From UBA5078 sp041175045 (lineage in GTDB: Bacteria; Pseudomonadota; Gammaproteobacteria; Pseudomonadales; Pseudohongiellaceae), in the NCBI GenBank assembly GCA_041175045.1, contig JBEDFR010000044.1, positions 1-25,067 of the forward strand: 25,067 nucleotides of DNA, written 5' to 3'. Positions 1 through 7,730 of this stretch are shown here, one piece after another. Under the pieces are notes generated by a model that searched no databases, was not told the origin of the DNA, and saw only the letters and a list, made by a program, of their open reading frames with translations. The position numbers and the translations under genes were made by a program. Position 1 is the stretch's first letter, and every line of letters starts with the position of its first letter.

Positions 1-578
1 AGCGTCACCCTGCACAGCCAGAGGCCTTGCTGAAGGCCGTAGGCCTGCGTGCGGGACAGCGCTTGCGCGTACTCGACGCCACGGCAGGCTTCGGACTTGA
101 TGCCTTCGTCCTGGCGAGTGCTGGATGTGAGCTGCTGATGCTGGAGCGCAACGAGCTGGTTCATGCAGTGCTGGCAGATGGCCTGCAACGCGCCGCTGTC
201 AGCGAGGATGAGCGAGTGCGAGGCGCTGCCTCGCGAATGCATCTGTTGCATGCCGACAGCACCATGCTGGCCGCAGAGTCCCTGCCAGAGGTGCCGGACG
301 TGGTGTACCTGGATCCGATGTTTCCCGCACGTCGGCGCAAGTCAGCCAAGGTGAAGAAGCCCATGGCGATGCTGCAGCAGCTGCTCGATGCCGAGCCCGC
401 CGAGTCTGGCATGCTGGCCTGGGCCATGGGGCTTGGCGCGCGTCGCGTGGTGGTCAAGCGCCCGCGCATTGCGGGCTTTCTCGACGACGGCAAACCTTCC
501 TATCAGCTGCCCGGTTCCTCGAACCGCTTCGATGTGTATCTCTGTCAGCCGAGCAGTCGCACCAGCACGTCCTCGTAG
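1..578 (+). CDS. rsmJ: 16S rRNA (guanine-N2) methyltransferase RsmJ, 5'-truncated by the window edge
   Basis: RsmJ methylates N2 of a guanine (G1516 in E. coli) in 16S rRNA of the small subunit, using S-adenosylmethionine. The frame is open from base 3 with no stop, so the N-terminal part (about 70 residues compared with the roughly 250-residue family) lies outside the window. Visible are the SAM-binding motif VLDATAGFGLDAFVLAS, the acidic LLMLERN strand, the catalytic-region motif DVVYLDPMFPARRRKSAKVKK, and the late strand RRVVVKRP, all in RsmJ/YhiQ order. The TAG stop lies inside the 3' end of dapE on the other strand, a 34-bp convergent overlap, so no terminator separates the two genes. 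The TTG at 27 is not taken as a start because the conserved region continues upstream of it. The family call is firm; the exact target base is by homology. Confidence 0.93.
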   Translation, partial: RHPAQPEALLKAVGLRAGQRLRVLDATAGFGLDAFVLASAGCELLMLERNELVHAVLADGLQRAAVSEDERVRGAASRMHLLHADSTMLAAESLPEVPDVVYLDPMFPARRRKSAKVKKPMAMLQQLLDAEPAESGMLAWAMGLGARRVVVKRPRIAGFLDDGKPSYQLPGSSNRFDVYLCQPSSRTSTSS

Positions 579-1672
579 ATGTTGCTGAGCGCGTCCAGAT
601 CGGCCACCCGTACATTCTCATCGACCTTGTGAATGGTGGCATTGCACGGTCCCAGTTCCACCAGTTGCGCGCCTGTGGGCGCGATGAAGCGGCCATCGGA
701 GGTACCACCGGTAGTGGAGCACTCTGTGTCCAGCCCTGTGACCTGTCTGATGCTGGCCGCCACCAGGTCGATGAATGCCCCCCGCTGCGTCAGGAAAGGC
801 TTGCCGGAAAGATGCCAGCTCAGGGAGTACTCCAGCCCGAAGCGGTCGAGAATCGCCTTGGTGCGTGCCTTGATGGTCTCTTCTGTCAAGGCTGTGGAAT
901 AGCGGAAATTGAAGGCCACCTCCAATTCACCCGGAATGACATTGTCCGTGCCCTTGCCGGCGTGAATGTTGGAGATCTGGAAGCTCGTGGGCGGGAAGGA
1001 CTCGTTGCCTTCATCCCAGACTTCGCGGCACAGGGCGTCCAGCGGCGCCATCGCACGATGGATGGGGTTGCGGGCCAGGTGCGGGTAGGCCACGTGGCCC
1101 TGAATGCCATGCACAGACAAGCGTCCATGCAGCGAGCCGCGTCGACCGATCTTGATGACATCGCCGGTGAGCGTGGTGCTGGAGGGCTCACCGACGATGC
1201 AGTAATGAATCTTCTCCTGGCGCGCTTCCAGCACTTCCATGACCTTGACAGTTCCGTTCACGGCGCTGCCTTCTTCGTCACTGGTGATCAGGAAGGCGAT
1301 GGAGCCGCGTGGCTTTCTGCCACTGGCAAGATAACGCTCGCATGCAGTCACCATGGCCGCGATGCTGCCCTTCATGTCGGCGGCGCCGCGCCCGTAGAGC
1401 AAACCATCGCGCACTTCGGGGATGAAAGGGTCCGAGGCCCACTGCGCGAGGGGGCCGGGTGGCACCACATCCGTATGGCCGGCGAAGGCGAATACCGGCC
1501 CCTCGCTTCCCAGCCTCGCCCAGAAGTTCTGCACATCACCGAAAGGCATGTGCTCCACCACGAAACCCATGGCCTCGAGTCTCCGGGCCAGCAGCTGATG
1601 GCAGCCGCCGTCACTGGGGGTGACGGAGGCTTTTTCGATCAGGGAAATGGTCAGTGCCAGTGTGGGGGACAT
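545..1672 (-). CDS. dapE: Succinyl-diaminopimelate desuccinylase DapE
   Basis: DapE hydrolyses N-succinyl-L,L-2,6-diaminopimelate to succinate and L,L-diaminopimelate, in lysine and peptidoglycan precursor synthesis in the cytoplasm. The 375-residue product has the usual family length. M20 metallopeptidase residues are visible: AGHTDVV (H66, catalytic D68), YGRGAADMKG (bridging D99), SDEEGSAVNG (E133 general base, E134), VGEPSS (E162) and NATIHKVDE (H348). The reading frame extends upstream to 1762, but ATG 1672 is chosen because it gives the family N-terminus and is preceded by GAGGAA four bases away. The start lies 32 bp after dapD, so the two desuccinylase-branch enzymes are almost certainly co-transcribed. 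It is the last gene of the minus-strand cluster and ends inside rsmJ. Confidence 0.97.
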   Translation of the reverse strand: MSPTLALTISLIEKASVTPSDGGCHQLLARRLEAMGFVVEHMPFGDVQNFWARLGSEGPVFAFAGHTDVVPPGPLAQWASDPFIPEVRDGLLYGRGAADMKGSIAAMVTACERYLASGRKPRGSIAFLITSDEEGSAVNGTVKVMEVLEARQEKIHYCIVGEPSSTTLTGDVIKIGRRGSLHGRLSVHGIQGHVAYPHLARNPIHRAMAPLDALCREVWDEGNESFPPTSFQISNIHAGKGTDNVIPGELEVAFNFRYSTALTEETIKARTKAILDRFGLEYSLSWHLSGKPFLTQRGAFIDLVAASIRQVTGLDTECSTTGGTSDGRFIAPTGAQLVELGPCNATIHKVDENVRVADLDALSNIYEDVLVRLLG

Positions 1673-1704
1673 GCTGTTCCTCGGTGCAGGCGCGGGCTGC
1701 ATTG

Positions 1705-2736
1705 TCAGTTGTGAGTGTGAAGTTCTTCGTTGAGCGCAATCGCCGTCTTGTTGGCCTTGCACTCCACGGCACCAGTGACGGAATTGCGGCGGAACAGCAG
1801 GTCGGATTTGCCGGACAGCTCGCGCGCCTTGCGCGTGCCGACCACCTGATTGTCCTTGTCCAGCAACAGCACCTTGGTGCCGGCTGTCACATAAAGCCCA
1901 GCTTCGACGATGCAGCGATCGCCAAGAGGGAAGCCCAGGCCTGCGTTGGCACCGATGAGGCAGTCACGGCCGATGGAGATGACTTCCGTCCCACCGCCGG
2001 AGAGGGTGCCCATGGTGCTGCAGCCGCCGCCCAGGTCGCTGCCGGGACCGACCATGACACCGGCCGAAATGCGACCTTCCACCATCGCGGGTCCTTCCGT
2101 GCCCGCGTTGAAGTTGACGAAGCCCTCATGCATGATCGTGGTGCCCTCACCAATGTAGGCTCCAAGCCGCACACGCGCAGTATGGGCGATACGTACCCCC
2201 TTGGGCACCACGTAATTGCTCATCTTCGGGAACTTGTCCACCGACATCACCTCCAGCAGCTCGCCCTGCAGTCGCGCTTGCAGTTGACGCGCGGGCAGGT
2301 CGGCCAGATCGATCGCTCCCTTGTTTGTCCATGCCAGATTCTGCAGCACCCCGAAGGCGCCCGTCAGATTCAGCGAATGCGGCTTGTGCAGGCGATGCGA
2401 AAGAAGATGAAGCTTGAGATAGACCTCGGGGATGGACACCGGGGCTGCATCCTGCGCGATGAGCATCACGGTAAGATCGTGCTGCGCTGCTGTCAGTGCA
2501 CGCAGCGTGTCCTGCAAGGACTGCGGGGCCACAGGCAGAAGTGCCGGGATGGCGGCAGGTGCGAGTGCGCAGACAGCATTGCCTGCGCTGTAGCCAGTGG
2601 CTGCGGCCACTGCCGCGGCGAAAACGGCGTCAGGCTCGCGCAGCACGATGGGGTAGAACACCTCGATGATCTCCCCGCGACTATTGCGCGTGCCGAGGCC
2701 TATGCCGAGGCTGTGCAGAGTAAGGCTTGCTGACAT
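1705..2736 (-). CDS. dapD: Tetrahydrodipicolinate N-succinyltransferase DapD (long, Pseudomonas-type)
   Basis: DapD transfers succinyl from succinyl-CoA to tetrahydrodipicolinate, the first step of the succinylase branch towards diaminopimelate and lysine. The 343-residue protein matches the long form found in Pseudomonas (about 344) rather than the 274-residue E. coli form. The C-terminal half, from about residue 165, is a left-handed beta-helix of hexapeptide repeats, including GVRIAHTARVRLGAYIGEG, MHEGFVNFNAG, GRISAGVMVGPGSDLGGG and IGANAGLGFPLGDRC. The open frame runs upstream to 3090 through yffB, but ATG 2736 is selected: it has AGAGGA upstream and begins the family N-terminus (MSASLTLHSLGIGLGT). 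It lies 29 bp after yffB and 32 bp before dapE, consistent with one operon. Confidence 0.96.
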   Translation of the reverse strand: MSASLTLHSLGIGLGTRNSRGEIIEVFYPIVLREPDAVFAAAVAAATGYSAGNAVCALAPAAIPALLPVAPQSLQDTLRALTAAQHDLTVMLIAQDAAPVSIPEVYLKLHLLSHRLHKPHSLNLTGAFGVLQNLAWTNKGAIDLADLPARQLQARLQGELLEVMSVDKFPKMSNYVVPKGVRIAHTARVRLGAYIGEGTTIMHEGFVNFNAGTEGPAMVEGRISAGVMVGPGSDLGGGCSTMGTLSGGGTEVISIGRDCLIGANAGLGFPLGDRCIVEAGLYVTAGTKVLLLDKDNQVVGTRKARELSGKSDLLFRRNSVTGAVECKANKTAIALNEELHTHN

Positions 2737-2765
2737 GTTGGAATCCTCTGAGTGAAGCTTGTGAA

Positions 2766-3116
2766 TCAGGAATGCTCGAGCAGGGTGGCGAGGACGCTCG
2801 GGTCGGCAGAGCTCAGCCATCCCTCGGATGTTTGCAGCAGCGGGCGGCGGATCAGAGCAGGGGCTGTCTGCATGAGCGCGGGGGCGGTAGCCATCGAGAG
2901 TGTCAGACGCGTCTGTTGCGGCAATCCGCGCCAGGTCGTTCCCCGGGTATTGATCACGGTCGTCAGAGGGAGGGCCTGGAGCAGGGTGGCGCACAGCGCG
3001 GCGTCGATGCCGTCCTTGCGATAGTCGTGAAAGTGATAGGCGACGCCATGGGCTTCGAGCCATTGCCGCGTCTTGCGGATGGCGTCGCAATTGGCGATAC
3101 CGTAGAGCGTCAGCAT
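2766..3116 (-). CDS. yffB: ArsC/Spx-family small protein (YffB-like, thioredoxin fold)
   Basis: This 116-residue protein begins LTLYGIANCDAIRKTRQWL, the characteristic N-terminus of the YffB branch of the ArsC/Spx family. It has a single cysteine (C10) where arsenate reductases have their catalytic cysteine, followed by DYRKDGID and, near the end, the conserved region ALIRRPLL that holds the family arginine. Its real function is unsettled; glutathione-dependent thiol chemistry has been proposed for relatives, and there is no local sign of arsenic resistance genes. The start lies three bases after the glnD stop, and translation is probably coupled because the only Shine-Dalgarno-like bases (GGGTGA) lie in the glnD end. 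In Pseudomonas the same gene also lies near glnD and dapD, so the neighbourhood supports the family call but not a biochemical role. Confidence 0.9.
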   Translation of the reverse strand: MLTLYGIANCDAIRKTRQWLEAHGVAYHFHDYRKDGIDAALCATLLQALPLTTVINTRGTTWRGLPQQTRLTLSMATAPALMQTAPALIRRPLLQTSEGWLSSADPSVLATLLEHS

Positions 3117-3119
3117 GGC

Positions 3120-5861
3120 TCAGTCACCCAGTTCCTGCCGGATGTCGTTCTGCAGTTTCTCGATCAGCTCCGGGTCCGTGATCTTGCGGTTGTCGGCGTC
3201 CAGAATGAAGAACAAGTCTTCCACGCGTTCGCCCAGTGTGGCGATGCGGGCGTTCTGCAACTGGATCTTGTGATCGGCGAAGATCTTGCCGATGGACGCC
3301 AGTATGCCGGGTTGGTCGATGCAGCTGATTTCCAGCGTCGTCCATGGTTTGTCGTCGGCATTGATGACCTCGGTTTCCACATGACGGCTGAAATGCTTGA
3401 GCTTGCGGTCGATGCGCTTGGTCGAGGCCTTCAGGTGCTGACTCGGATCCTGCAGATACTCGTCGATCAGACTGATGATCTGCTGGCGGCGCGCGGGATC
3501 GTTGCTGACCGCCGTGCCGTCGCTTTCCAGCACCGTGAACGTGTTCATGCAGTAGTTCTTGGCCGAAGTGAAGATGCGCGCGTCCATGATGTTGAGGCCG
3601 AGCTTTTCCATGGCGGAGGCGGTGCTCGCGAACAGGTGGTTGCGGTTCACGGTGTAGATGAAAATCTGGGTACCGCCCTCGTTGGGAGACTCGCTGACAT
3701 CGTCCACGAGAATCAGCGTTTCCTGACCTTCGCTGCGTGCGATGGCTTCGGTATGCCAGGCGATGTTCGCGGTCGACTCGCGCACGAAGTATTCGTCATC
3801 GACATTGGCCCAGATGTGTTCGATCTGCTGATGGCTCAGGCCCCGATCAGTCAGTTTCAGGAACGCGCTTTCCTGCTTGTCCTTGATGCGATCGGCACGG
3901 TCGATGGGGTTTTCCAAGCCACGGCGCAGAGCCCTCTTGGTGCTCAGATAAAGCTGTCGCAACAGGGAGGCGCGCCAGGTGTTCCAAAGATTGGGGTTGG
4001 TGGCACAGATGTCCGCTACTGTCATGCAGTACAGATAGTCCAGGTGCAGCTTGTCGCCCACCGCGAGCGCGAATTGCTGAATGACTTCCGGGTCAGCGAT
4101 GTCCATGCGCTGGGCTGTCATCGACATCAGCAGATGCTTGCCGATGAGCCAGGACACCAGCTTCGTGTCCCAGGCACTCAGATGATGCAGGCGACAGAAT
4201 TCCGCGCCATCGACCATGCCCAGCGTGGAGTGATCGCCCCCACGCCCCTTGGCAATGTCGTGGTAGAGGCCGGCGATGTAGAGCAGTTCCACCTTGGGTA
4301 GTCGCTTGACGATGTGCGCCGCAATCGGGAAGCGCTCTTCCGCGCCCGGGTAGCGGAAGCGCCGCATGTTCTCCACCACCTGCAGTGTGTGTGCATCCAC
4401 GGTGTAGATGTGGAACAGGTCGTGCTGCATTTTTCCAGTGATGGCGCCGAAGGCAGGCAGGTAGCGACCGAGCACGCCGTAGCGTGACATCCGCCGCAAC
4501 TGGGAGGTCAGCTCGTGCGGGGAGCGCAGCAGTTCCATGAATAGGGTGATATTGCGCAGGTCCTTGCGGAACTTCTCGTCGATCATCACGCTGTGCTCGC
4601 GGATCAGGCGGATGGTGGCAGCACGCACACCCTTGATCTGCGGGTTCTGTGCCATCAGCACGAAGATTTCCAGCAATGCGAAGGGGAAACGACGGAACAC
4701 GCCAGCGTTGGTGACTTCGATGTAGCTGTTGCGGATCTGGAAACGCTTGTTGATCAGTGTGATCTCTTCCTTCTCGCCCGCGCGCAGGATGGCTTCGTCG
4801 AAATGCTGCAGCAGCACGTCATTGAGACCGCGCAGCGTCGCCACGGCCCTGTAGTATTCCTGCATGAGTTTTTCGACGGCCAGGCTCTTCTCGTCATCCT
4901 CGTAGCCGAACATCCGTGCCAGGTCCTTCTGGCGGTCGAACAGCAGGCGATCCTCCTTGCGGCCTGCCAGCAGATGCAGGCCGTAACGAATCTGCCATAG
5001 CAGCCGCTCGCCGCTGACGAGGTCCTGATACTCCGAAGGCGTCAGGAATCCCAGACTCACAAGATCGGCAAGGGTGTCTGCCTTGTAATGGCGCTTGGCA
5101 ATCCACGCGATGGTCTGGATGTCGCGCAGGCCACCCGGCGAGGCCTTCACATTGGGCTCCAAGGCATAGTCGATGTCGTAATATTTCTCATGTCGGGCGA
5201 TCTGCTCGTCGCGCTTCGCCTTGAAGAAGGCCTTGGCGGGCCAGACATCATTATCCTGAGTCTGGAAGATCATGGCGTCGCGCAGGGACTGCGGGCCGAC
5301 GATGGTGCGTGATTCCATCAGGCTTGTGGCTACGGTGATGTCCTTGAGCGCCTCCTGTCGGCACTGCGCGATGGAGCGCACGCTCTGGCCAATCTCGAGG
5401 TTGATGTCCCAGAGGAAAGTGAAGAATCCACTGATGGCAGCGCGGTAATCCTGATGGTTGTCGTGGCGTGTCAGCAACAGCAGGTCGATGTCGGAATGCG
5501 GGTGCAGTTCGCCTCTGCCATAACCTCCGACTGCCAGCAGGCTGACGTCCTCGGCCATGCCCCATTCGTAACGCTCCCAGGCGCAACGCAGCAGTTCATC
5601 CATGAACCAGGAGCGACCGATCACCAGTTGCACGATGTCGGCGTCTTCGCGATAACGCTCGTCCAGCACACGGCGCGCTTGCGCCAGCGCCTCCTTGAAA
5701 AGGGGTACCGGGTGGCTGCCATGCTGCAGACACAGGCGGAATGCAGCCGGGTCAAACAGGGCCTCGCGCAGGGCGAGTTCTGTAGTCAGTGGCGCAATGA
5801 CAATGGCTGCCGGAGAAGGTGTGGGTGTCGCTGTGGGCGACAGACGGTCAGAAGTGTTCAT
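3120..5861 (-). CDS. glnD: Bifunctional PII uridylyltransferase/uridylyl-removing enzyme GlnD
   Basis: GlnD senses glutamine and adds or removes UMP on PII proteins (GlnB/GlnK), setting glutamine synthetase activity and nitrogen-regulated transcription. The protein is 913 residues, within the family range. Order of domains: a proline/threonine-rich N-terminus (about residues 8-18), nucleotidyltransferase with GGYGRGELHPHSDID (residues 112-126, catalytic aspartates D124 and D126), a central GlnD-specific region, an HD hydrolase with LYHDIAKGRGGDHS (H534-D535), and two C-terminal ACT domains (about 710-790 and 840-910) expected to bind glutamine. A GTG at 5864 directly precedes the ATG at 5861; the ATG is preferred but either is possible, and neither has a strong Shine-Dalgarno sequence. 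The start overlaps the end of map by 14 bases, suggesting translational coupling. All key residues are intact. Confidence 0.97.
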   Translation of the reverse strand: MNTSDRLSPTATPTPSPAAIVIAPLTTELALREALFDPAAFRLCLQHGSHPVPLFKEALAQARRVLDERYREDADIVQLVIGRSWFMDELLRCAWERYEWGMAEDVSLLAVGGYGRGELHPHSDIDLLLLTRHDNHQDYRAAISGFFTFLWDINLEIGQSVRSIAQCRQEALKDITVATSLMESRTIVGPQSLRDAMIFQTQDNDVWPAKAFFKAKRDEQIARHEKYYDIDYALEPNVKASPGGLRDIQTIAWIAKRHYKADTLADLVSLGFLTPSEYQDLVSGERLLWQIRYGLHLLAGRKEDRLLFDRQKDLARMFGYEDDEKSLAVEKLMQEYYRAVATLRGLNDVLLQHFDEAILRAGEKEEITLINKRFQIRNSYIEVTNAGVFRRFPFALLEIFVLMAQNPQIKGVRAATIRLIREHSVMIDEKFRKDLRNITLFMELLRSPHELTSQLRRMSRYGVLGRYLPAFGAITGKMQHDLFHIYTVDAHTLQVVENMRRFRYPGAEERFPIAAHIVKRLPKVELLYIAGLYHDIAKGRGGDHSTLGMVDGAEFCRLHHLSAWDTKLVSWLIGKHLLMSMTAQRMDIADPEVIQQFALAVGDKLHLDYLYCMTVADICATNPNLWNTWRASLLRQLYLSTKRALRRGLENPIDRADRIKDKQESAFLKLTDRGLSHQQIEHIWANVDDEYFVRESTANIAWHTEAIARSEGQETLILVDDVSESPNEGGTQIFIYTVNRNHLFASTASAMEKLGLNIMDARIFTSAKNYCMNTFTVLESDGTAVSNDPARRQQIISLIDEYLQDPSQHLKASTKRIDRKLKHFSRHVETEVINADDKPWTTLEISCIDQPGILASIGKIFADHKIQLQNARIATLGERVEDLFFILDADNRKITDPELIEKLQNDIRQELGD

Positions 5862-6621
5862 CACTGCGCCGTGTCAGCACTTCCACGCCGTCGCTCGTGA
5901 CTGCCAGGGTGTGTTCCCACTGGGCAGAAAGACGGCGGTCCCGGGTGGTGACCGTCCAGCCGTCGGACTTCGACAGCTTGGTGTGATGCGTGCCGGCGTT
6001 GAGCATGGGCTCGATGGTGAAGGTCATGCCTTCTTGCAGCACCAAGCCGGTGCCGGGCTTGCCAAAATGCAGCACCTGCGGATCCTCGTGGAAAACTCTG
6101 CCAATGCCGTGTCCGCAGTACTCGCGCACCACGGAGAAATGGTTGCTCTGCGCGAGAGTCTGGATGACATGCCCGATATCCCCCAGTCGCGTGCCGGGGC
6201 GCACGATCTCGATGGCCCGGTAGAGGCATTGCTTCGTTACGTCGAGAAGACGCGTCACATGGGCGGGCACTTCGTCGATGACGAACATCTTGCTGGTATC
6301 GCCGTGGAAGCCATCCTTGATGACCGTGACATCGATATTGATGATGTCGCCTTTCTTGAGGATCTTGGCATCGCTGGGAATGCCGTGGCATACCACATGA
6401 TTCACGGAAGTGCAGATGGATTTGGGGAAACCGTTGTAATTGAGCGGTGCCGGGATGGCCTGTTGCACATTCACGATGAAGTCGTGACAGAGTCGGTCGA
6501 GCTCGCCGGTGCTGACCCCAGCCTGTACGTGAGGTCCGATCATTTCGAGAACCTCTGCCGCAAGCCGGCCGGCCACGCGCATTTTTTCCAGGTCTTGCGG
6601 TGTCTTGATGCTTATAGACAT
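5848..6621 (-). CDS. map: Type I methionine aminopeptidase
   Basis: This enzyme removes the initiator methionine from nascent proteins in the cytoplasm. The 257-residue product carries the full set of type I metal ligands: D97 (NIDVTV), D108 (GFHGDTS), H171 (CGHGIG), E204 (FTIEPML) and E236 (QWEHTLAV), with the substrate-contacting H79 in VVCHGIPS. The open frame extends back to 6744, but ATG 6621 begins the usual sequence MSISIKTPQDLEKMR and is chosen. No good Shine-Dalgarno sequence lies just upstream (the nearest purine run, GGAAAC, is about 12 bases away). It is the first gene of the minus-strand cluster, facing away from rpsB as in Pseudomonas and E. coli. Confidence 0.97.
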   Translation of the reverse strand: MSISIKTPQDLEKMRVAGRLAAEVLEMIGPHVQAGVSTGELDRLCHDFIVNVQQAIPAPLNYNGFPKSICTSVNHVVCHGIPSDAKILKKGDIINIDVTVIKDGFHGDTSKMFVIDEVPAHVTRLLDVTKQCLYRAIEIVRPGTRLGDIGHVIQTLAQSNHFSVVREYCGHGIGRVFHEDPQVLHFGKPGTGLVLQEGMTFTIEPMLNAGTHHTKLSKSDGWTVTTRDRRLSAQWEHTLAVTSDGVEVLTRRSDEHF

Positions 6622-6679
6622 GGTGTGGGGTCGTTTCCGTATCTGGCAAAGCACTGCCGGGACATTCGGGGGCCGTGCA

Positions 6680-6708
6680 ATTGTAAAGCAGGACATGCGC
6701 GATTGACA
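6680..6708 (-). promoter_or_regulatory. Candidate sigma-70 promoter for map
   Basis: On the minus strand, TACAAT (plus coordinates 6680-6685) matches five of six bases of the -10 consensus. Seventeen bases upstream lies TGTCAA (6703-6708), a poor -35. The implied transcript would have a leader of about 50 nt before the map ATG at 6621. The call rests on position and the -10 only. Confidence 0.3.
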
Positions 6709-6753
6709 CCGCCTGGCGGCAAGCAGGTGCGGCGGCGCAACCAATCCGGGCGC

Positions 6754-6782
6754 TTTATGTCCCGGGGTCGTTGTGGTATAAA
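6754..6782 (+). promoter_or_regulatory. Extended -10 promoter for rpsB
   Basis: TATAAA at 6777-6782 is preceded by TGG (6774-6776), giving the TGn extended -10 motif. A weak -35 (TTTATG, 6754-6759) lies 17 bases upstream. The predicted start near 6789 yields a leader of about 158 nt, close to the roughly 160-nt leader known for E. coli rpsB. The start point is inferred, not observed. Confidence 0.6.
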
Positions 6783-6786
6783 GCGG

Positions 6787-6946
6787 CGCGCTTTGAAGCT
6801 CGCACGGGTTTCAAGGCGCGTTTCATTATCAACATCAACGTCGCACATATACCGACACATGTTTTCTGGGTGCCTCGCGCGCGGCAGCGTGCCTGAGGTG
6901 GAATCATGGGGTGTATGGAGGCCTAACCCGACACAAAGGAAATCAC
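6787..6946 (+). promoter_or_regulatory. Structured rpsB 5' leader, candidate S2 autoregulatory RNA
   Basis: Two strong inverted repeats lie in the leader. The first pairs 6787-6797 with 6810-6820 (11 bp including one G-U, 12-nt loop) and begins at about the predicted transcription start. The second pairs 6873-6882 with 6887-6898 (10 bp, GGCA tetraloop, a two-base CT bulge at 6893-6894). In E. coli, S2 represses rpsB-tsf through its own leader, and such a leader is known to be conserved among Gammaproteobacteria; assigning that role here is inference. A possible six-codon ORF (MGCMEA, 6906-6926) with AGGTGG upstream lies after the second hairpin. The rpsB Shine-Dalgarno AAGGA is at 6936-6940. 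Confidence 0.5.
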
Positions 6947-7714
6947 ATGGCTACTGTTTCAATGAAGGAAATGCTCAAGGCGGGCGTCCATTTCGGACAC
7001 CAGGCGCGTTACTGGAACCCGAAAATGAAGAAATTCATCTTCGGTGCTCGCAACAAGATTCACATCATCAACCTCGAACACACTGTCCCCGCTCTCAATG
7101 CCGCGCTGGAGCAGGTGCACACCCTGGCAGCTCGCAAGAAGAAGGTGCTTTTCGTAGGCACCAAGCGTGCTGCAGGCAAGATCATCAAAGAGCAGGCAGA
7201 ACGCGCGGGCATGCCCTACGTCGATCATCGCTGGCTTGGCGGCATGTTGACCAACTACAAGACCATCCGTGGCTCCATCAAGAAACTACGTGATCTGGAA
7301 ACCCAGGCGCAGGATGGCACGTTCGACCGCATGACCAAGAAGGAAGCGCTGATTCGTCGTCGCGACATGGAAAAGCTCGAGCGCAGCATCGGTGGCATCA
7401 AGGAAATGGGCGGGCTGCCTGATGCCTTGTTCGTGATTGACGTCGATCACGAGCGCATTGCCATCACCGAAGCCAACAACCTGGGTATTCCCGTCATAGG
7501 AATCGTCGATACCAACAGCAACCCCGACGGCATCGATTTCCCGATCCCCGGCAATGACGATGCCATCCGCGCCATTGAGCTTTACGCTCGTGCCGTTGCC
7601 GATGCATGCATTGAAGGTCGTGGCGATCTCAATGTTGTAAGCAGCGACAGCGAGTTCGTGGAAGTCAGCGACAGCGTTGCCGCATCCGAGCAGGCCAATG
7701 CCGCAAGCGCCTGA
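6947..7714 (+). CDS. rpsB: 30S ribosomal protein S2
   Basis: S2 is a small-subunit ribosomal protein, needed for binding S1 and for translation initiation. The 255-residue product has the S2 hallmark regions MLKAGVHFGHQARYWNPKM near the N-terminus, FVGTKRAAGKIIKEQAERAG, and the signature YVDHRWLGGMLTNYKTI around residues 91-107, followed by IDVDHERIAITEANNLGIPV. A GTG start at 6911 in the same frame would add 12 residues, but ATG 6947 begins the standard N-terminus (MATVSMKEML) and has AAGGA seven bases upstream of it. It is followed by 175 bp containing a likely attenuator before tsf. The acidic, serine/alanine-rich tail after about residue 225 varies among relatives. Confidence 0.99.
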   Translation: MATVSMKEMLKAGVHFGHQARYWNPKMKKFIFGARNKIHIINLEHTVPALNAALEQVHTLAARKKKVLFVGTKRAAGKIIKEQAERAGMPYVDHRWLGGMLTNYKTIRGSIKKLRDLETQAQDGTFDRMTKKEALIRRRDMEKLERSIGGIKEMGGLPDALFVIDVDHERIAITEANNLGIPVIGIVDTNSNPDGIDFPIPGNDDAIRAIELYARAVADACIEGRGDLNVVSSDSEFVEVSDSVAASEQANAASA

Positions 7715-7730
7715 AGCACGCTGACACCTG

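Larger units (their letters stand above)
6622..6946. other. Divergent intergenic control region between map and rpsB
   Basis: This 325-bp stretch is the only gene-free region longer than 300 bases. It holds a weak promoter candidate reading left to map (6680-6708), an extended -10 promoter reading right to rpsB (6754-6782), and the rpsB leader with two strong hairpins (6787-6820 and 6873-6898). No tRNA, repeat family or long conserved-looking ORF is seen. A TTGACA at 6703-6708 on the plus strand has no matching -10 box at normal spacing. Confidence 0.85.

Noticed and set aside
629..4301. Long plus-strand open frames (361, 359 and 524 codons at 629-1714, 1654-2733 and 2727-4301)
   Set aside because: They are antisense to dapE, dapD, yffB and glnD, have no family resemblance, and arise from codon bias of the GC-rich minus-strand genes.
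6703..6708. TTGACA on the plus strand as a -35 box for rpsB
   Set aside because: No -10-like hexamer lies 16-18 bases downstream; the extended -10 at 6777 is much better.
6911..6946. N-terminal extension of rpsB from GTG 6911
   Set aside because: Adds 12 residues not found in S2 proteins; ATG 6947 has a proper Shine-Dalgarno and the standard N-terminus.
5695..7293. 532-codon plus-strand open frame crossing glnD, map, the intergenic region and rpsB
   Set aside because: It is antisense to two clear genes and out of frame with rpsB; its sequence shows no domain and it would override the rpsB leader.
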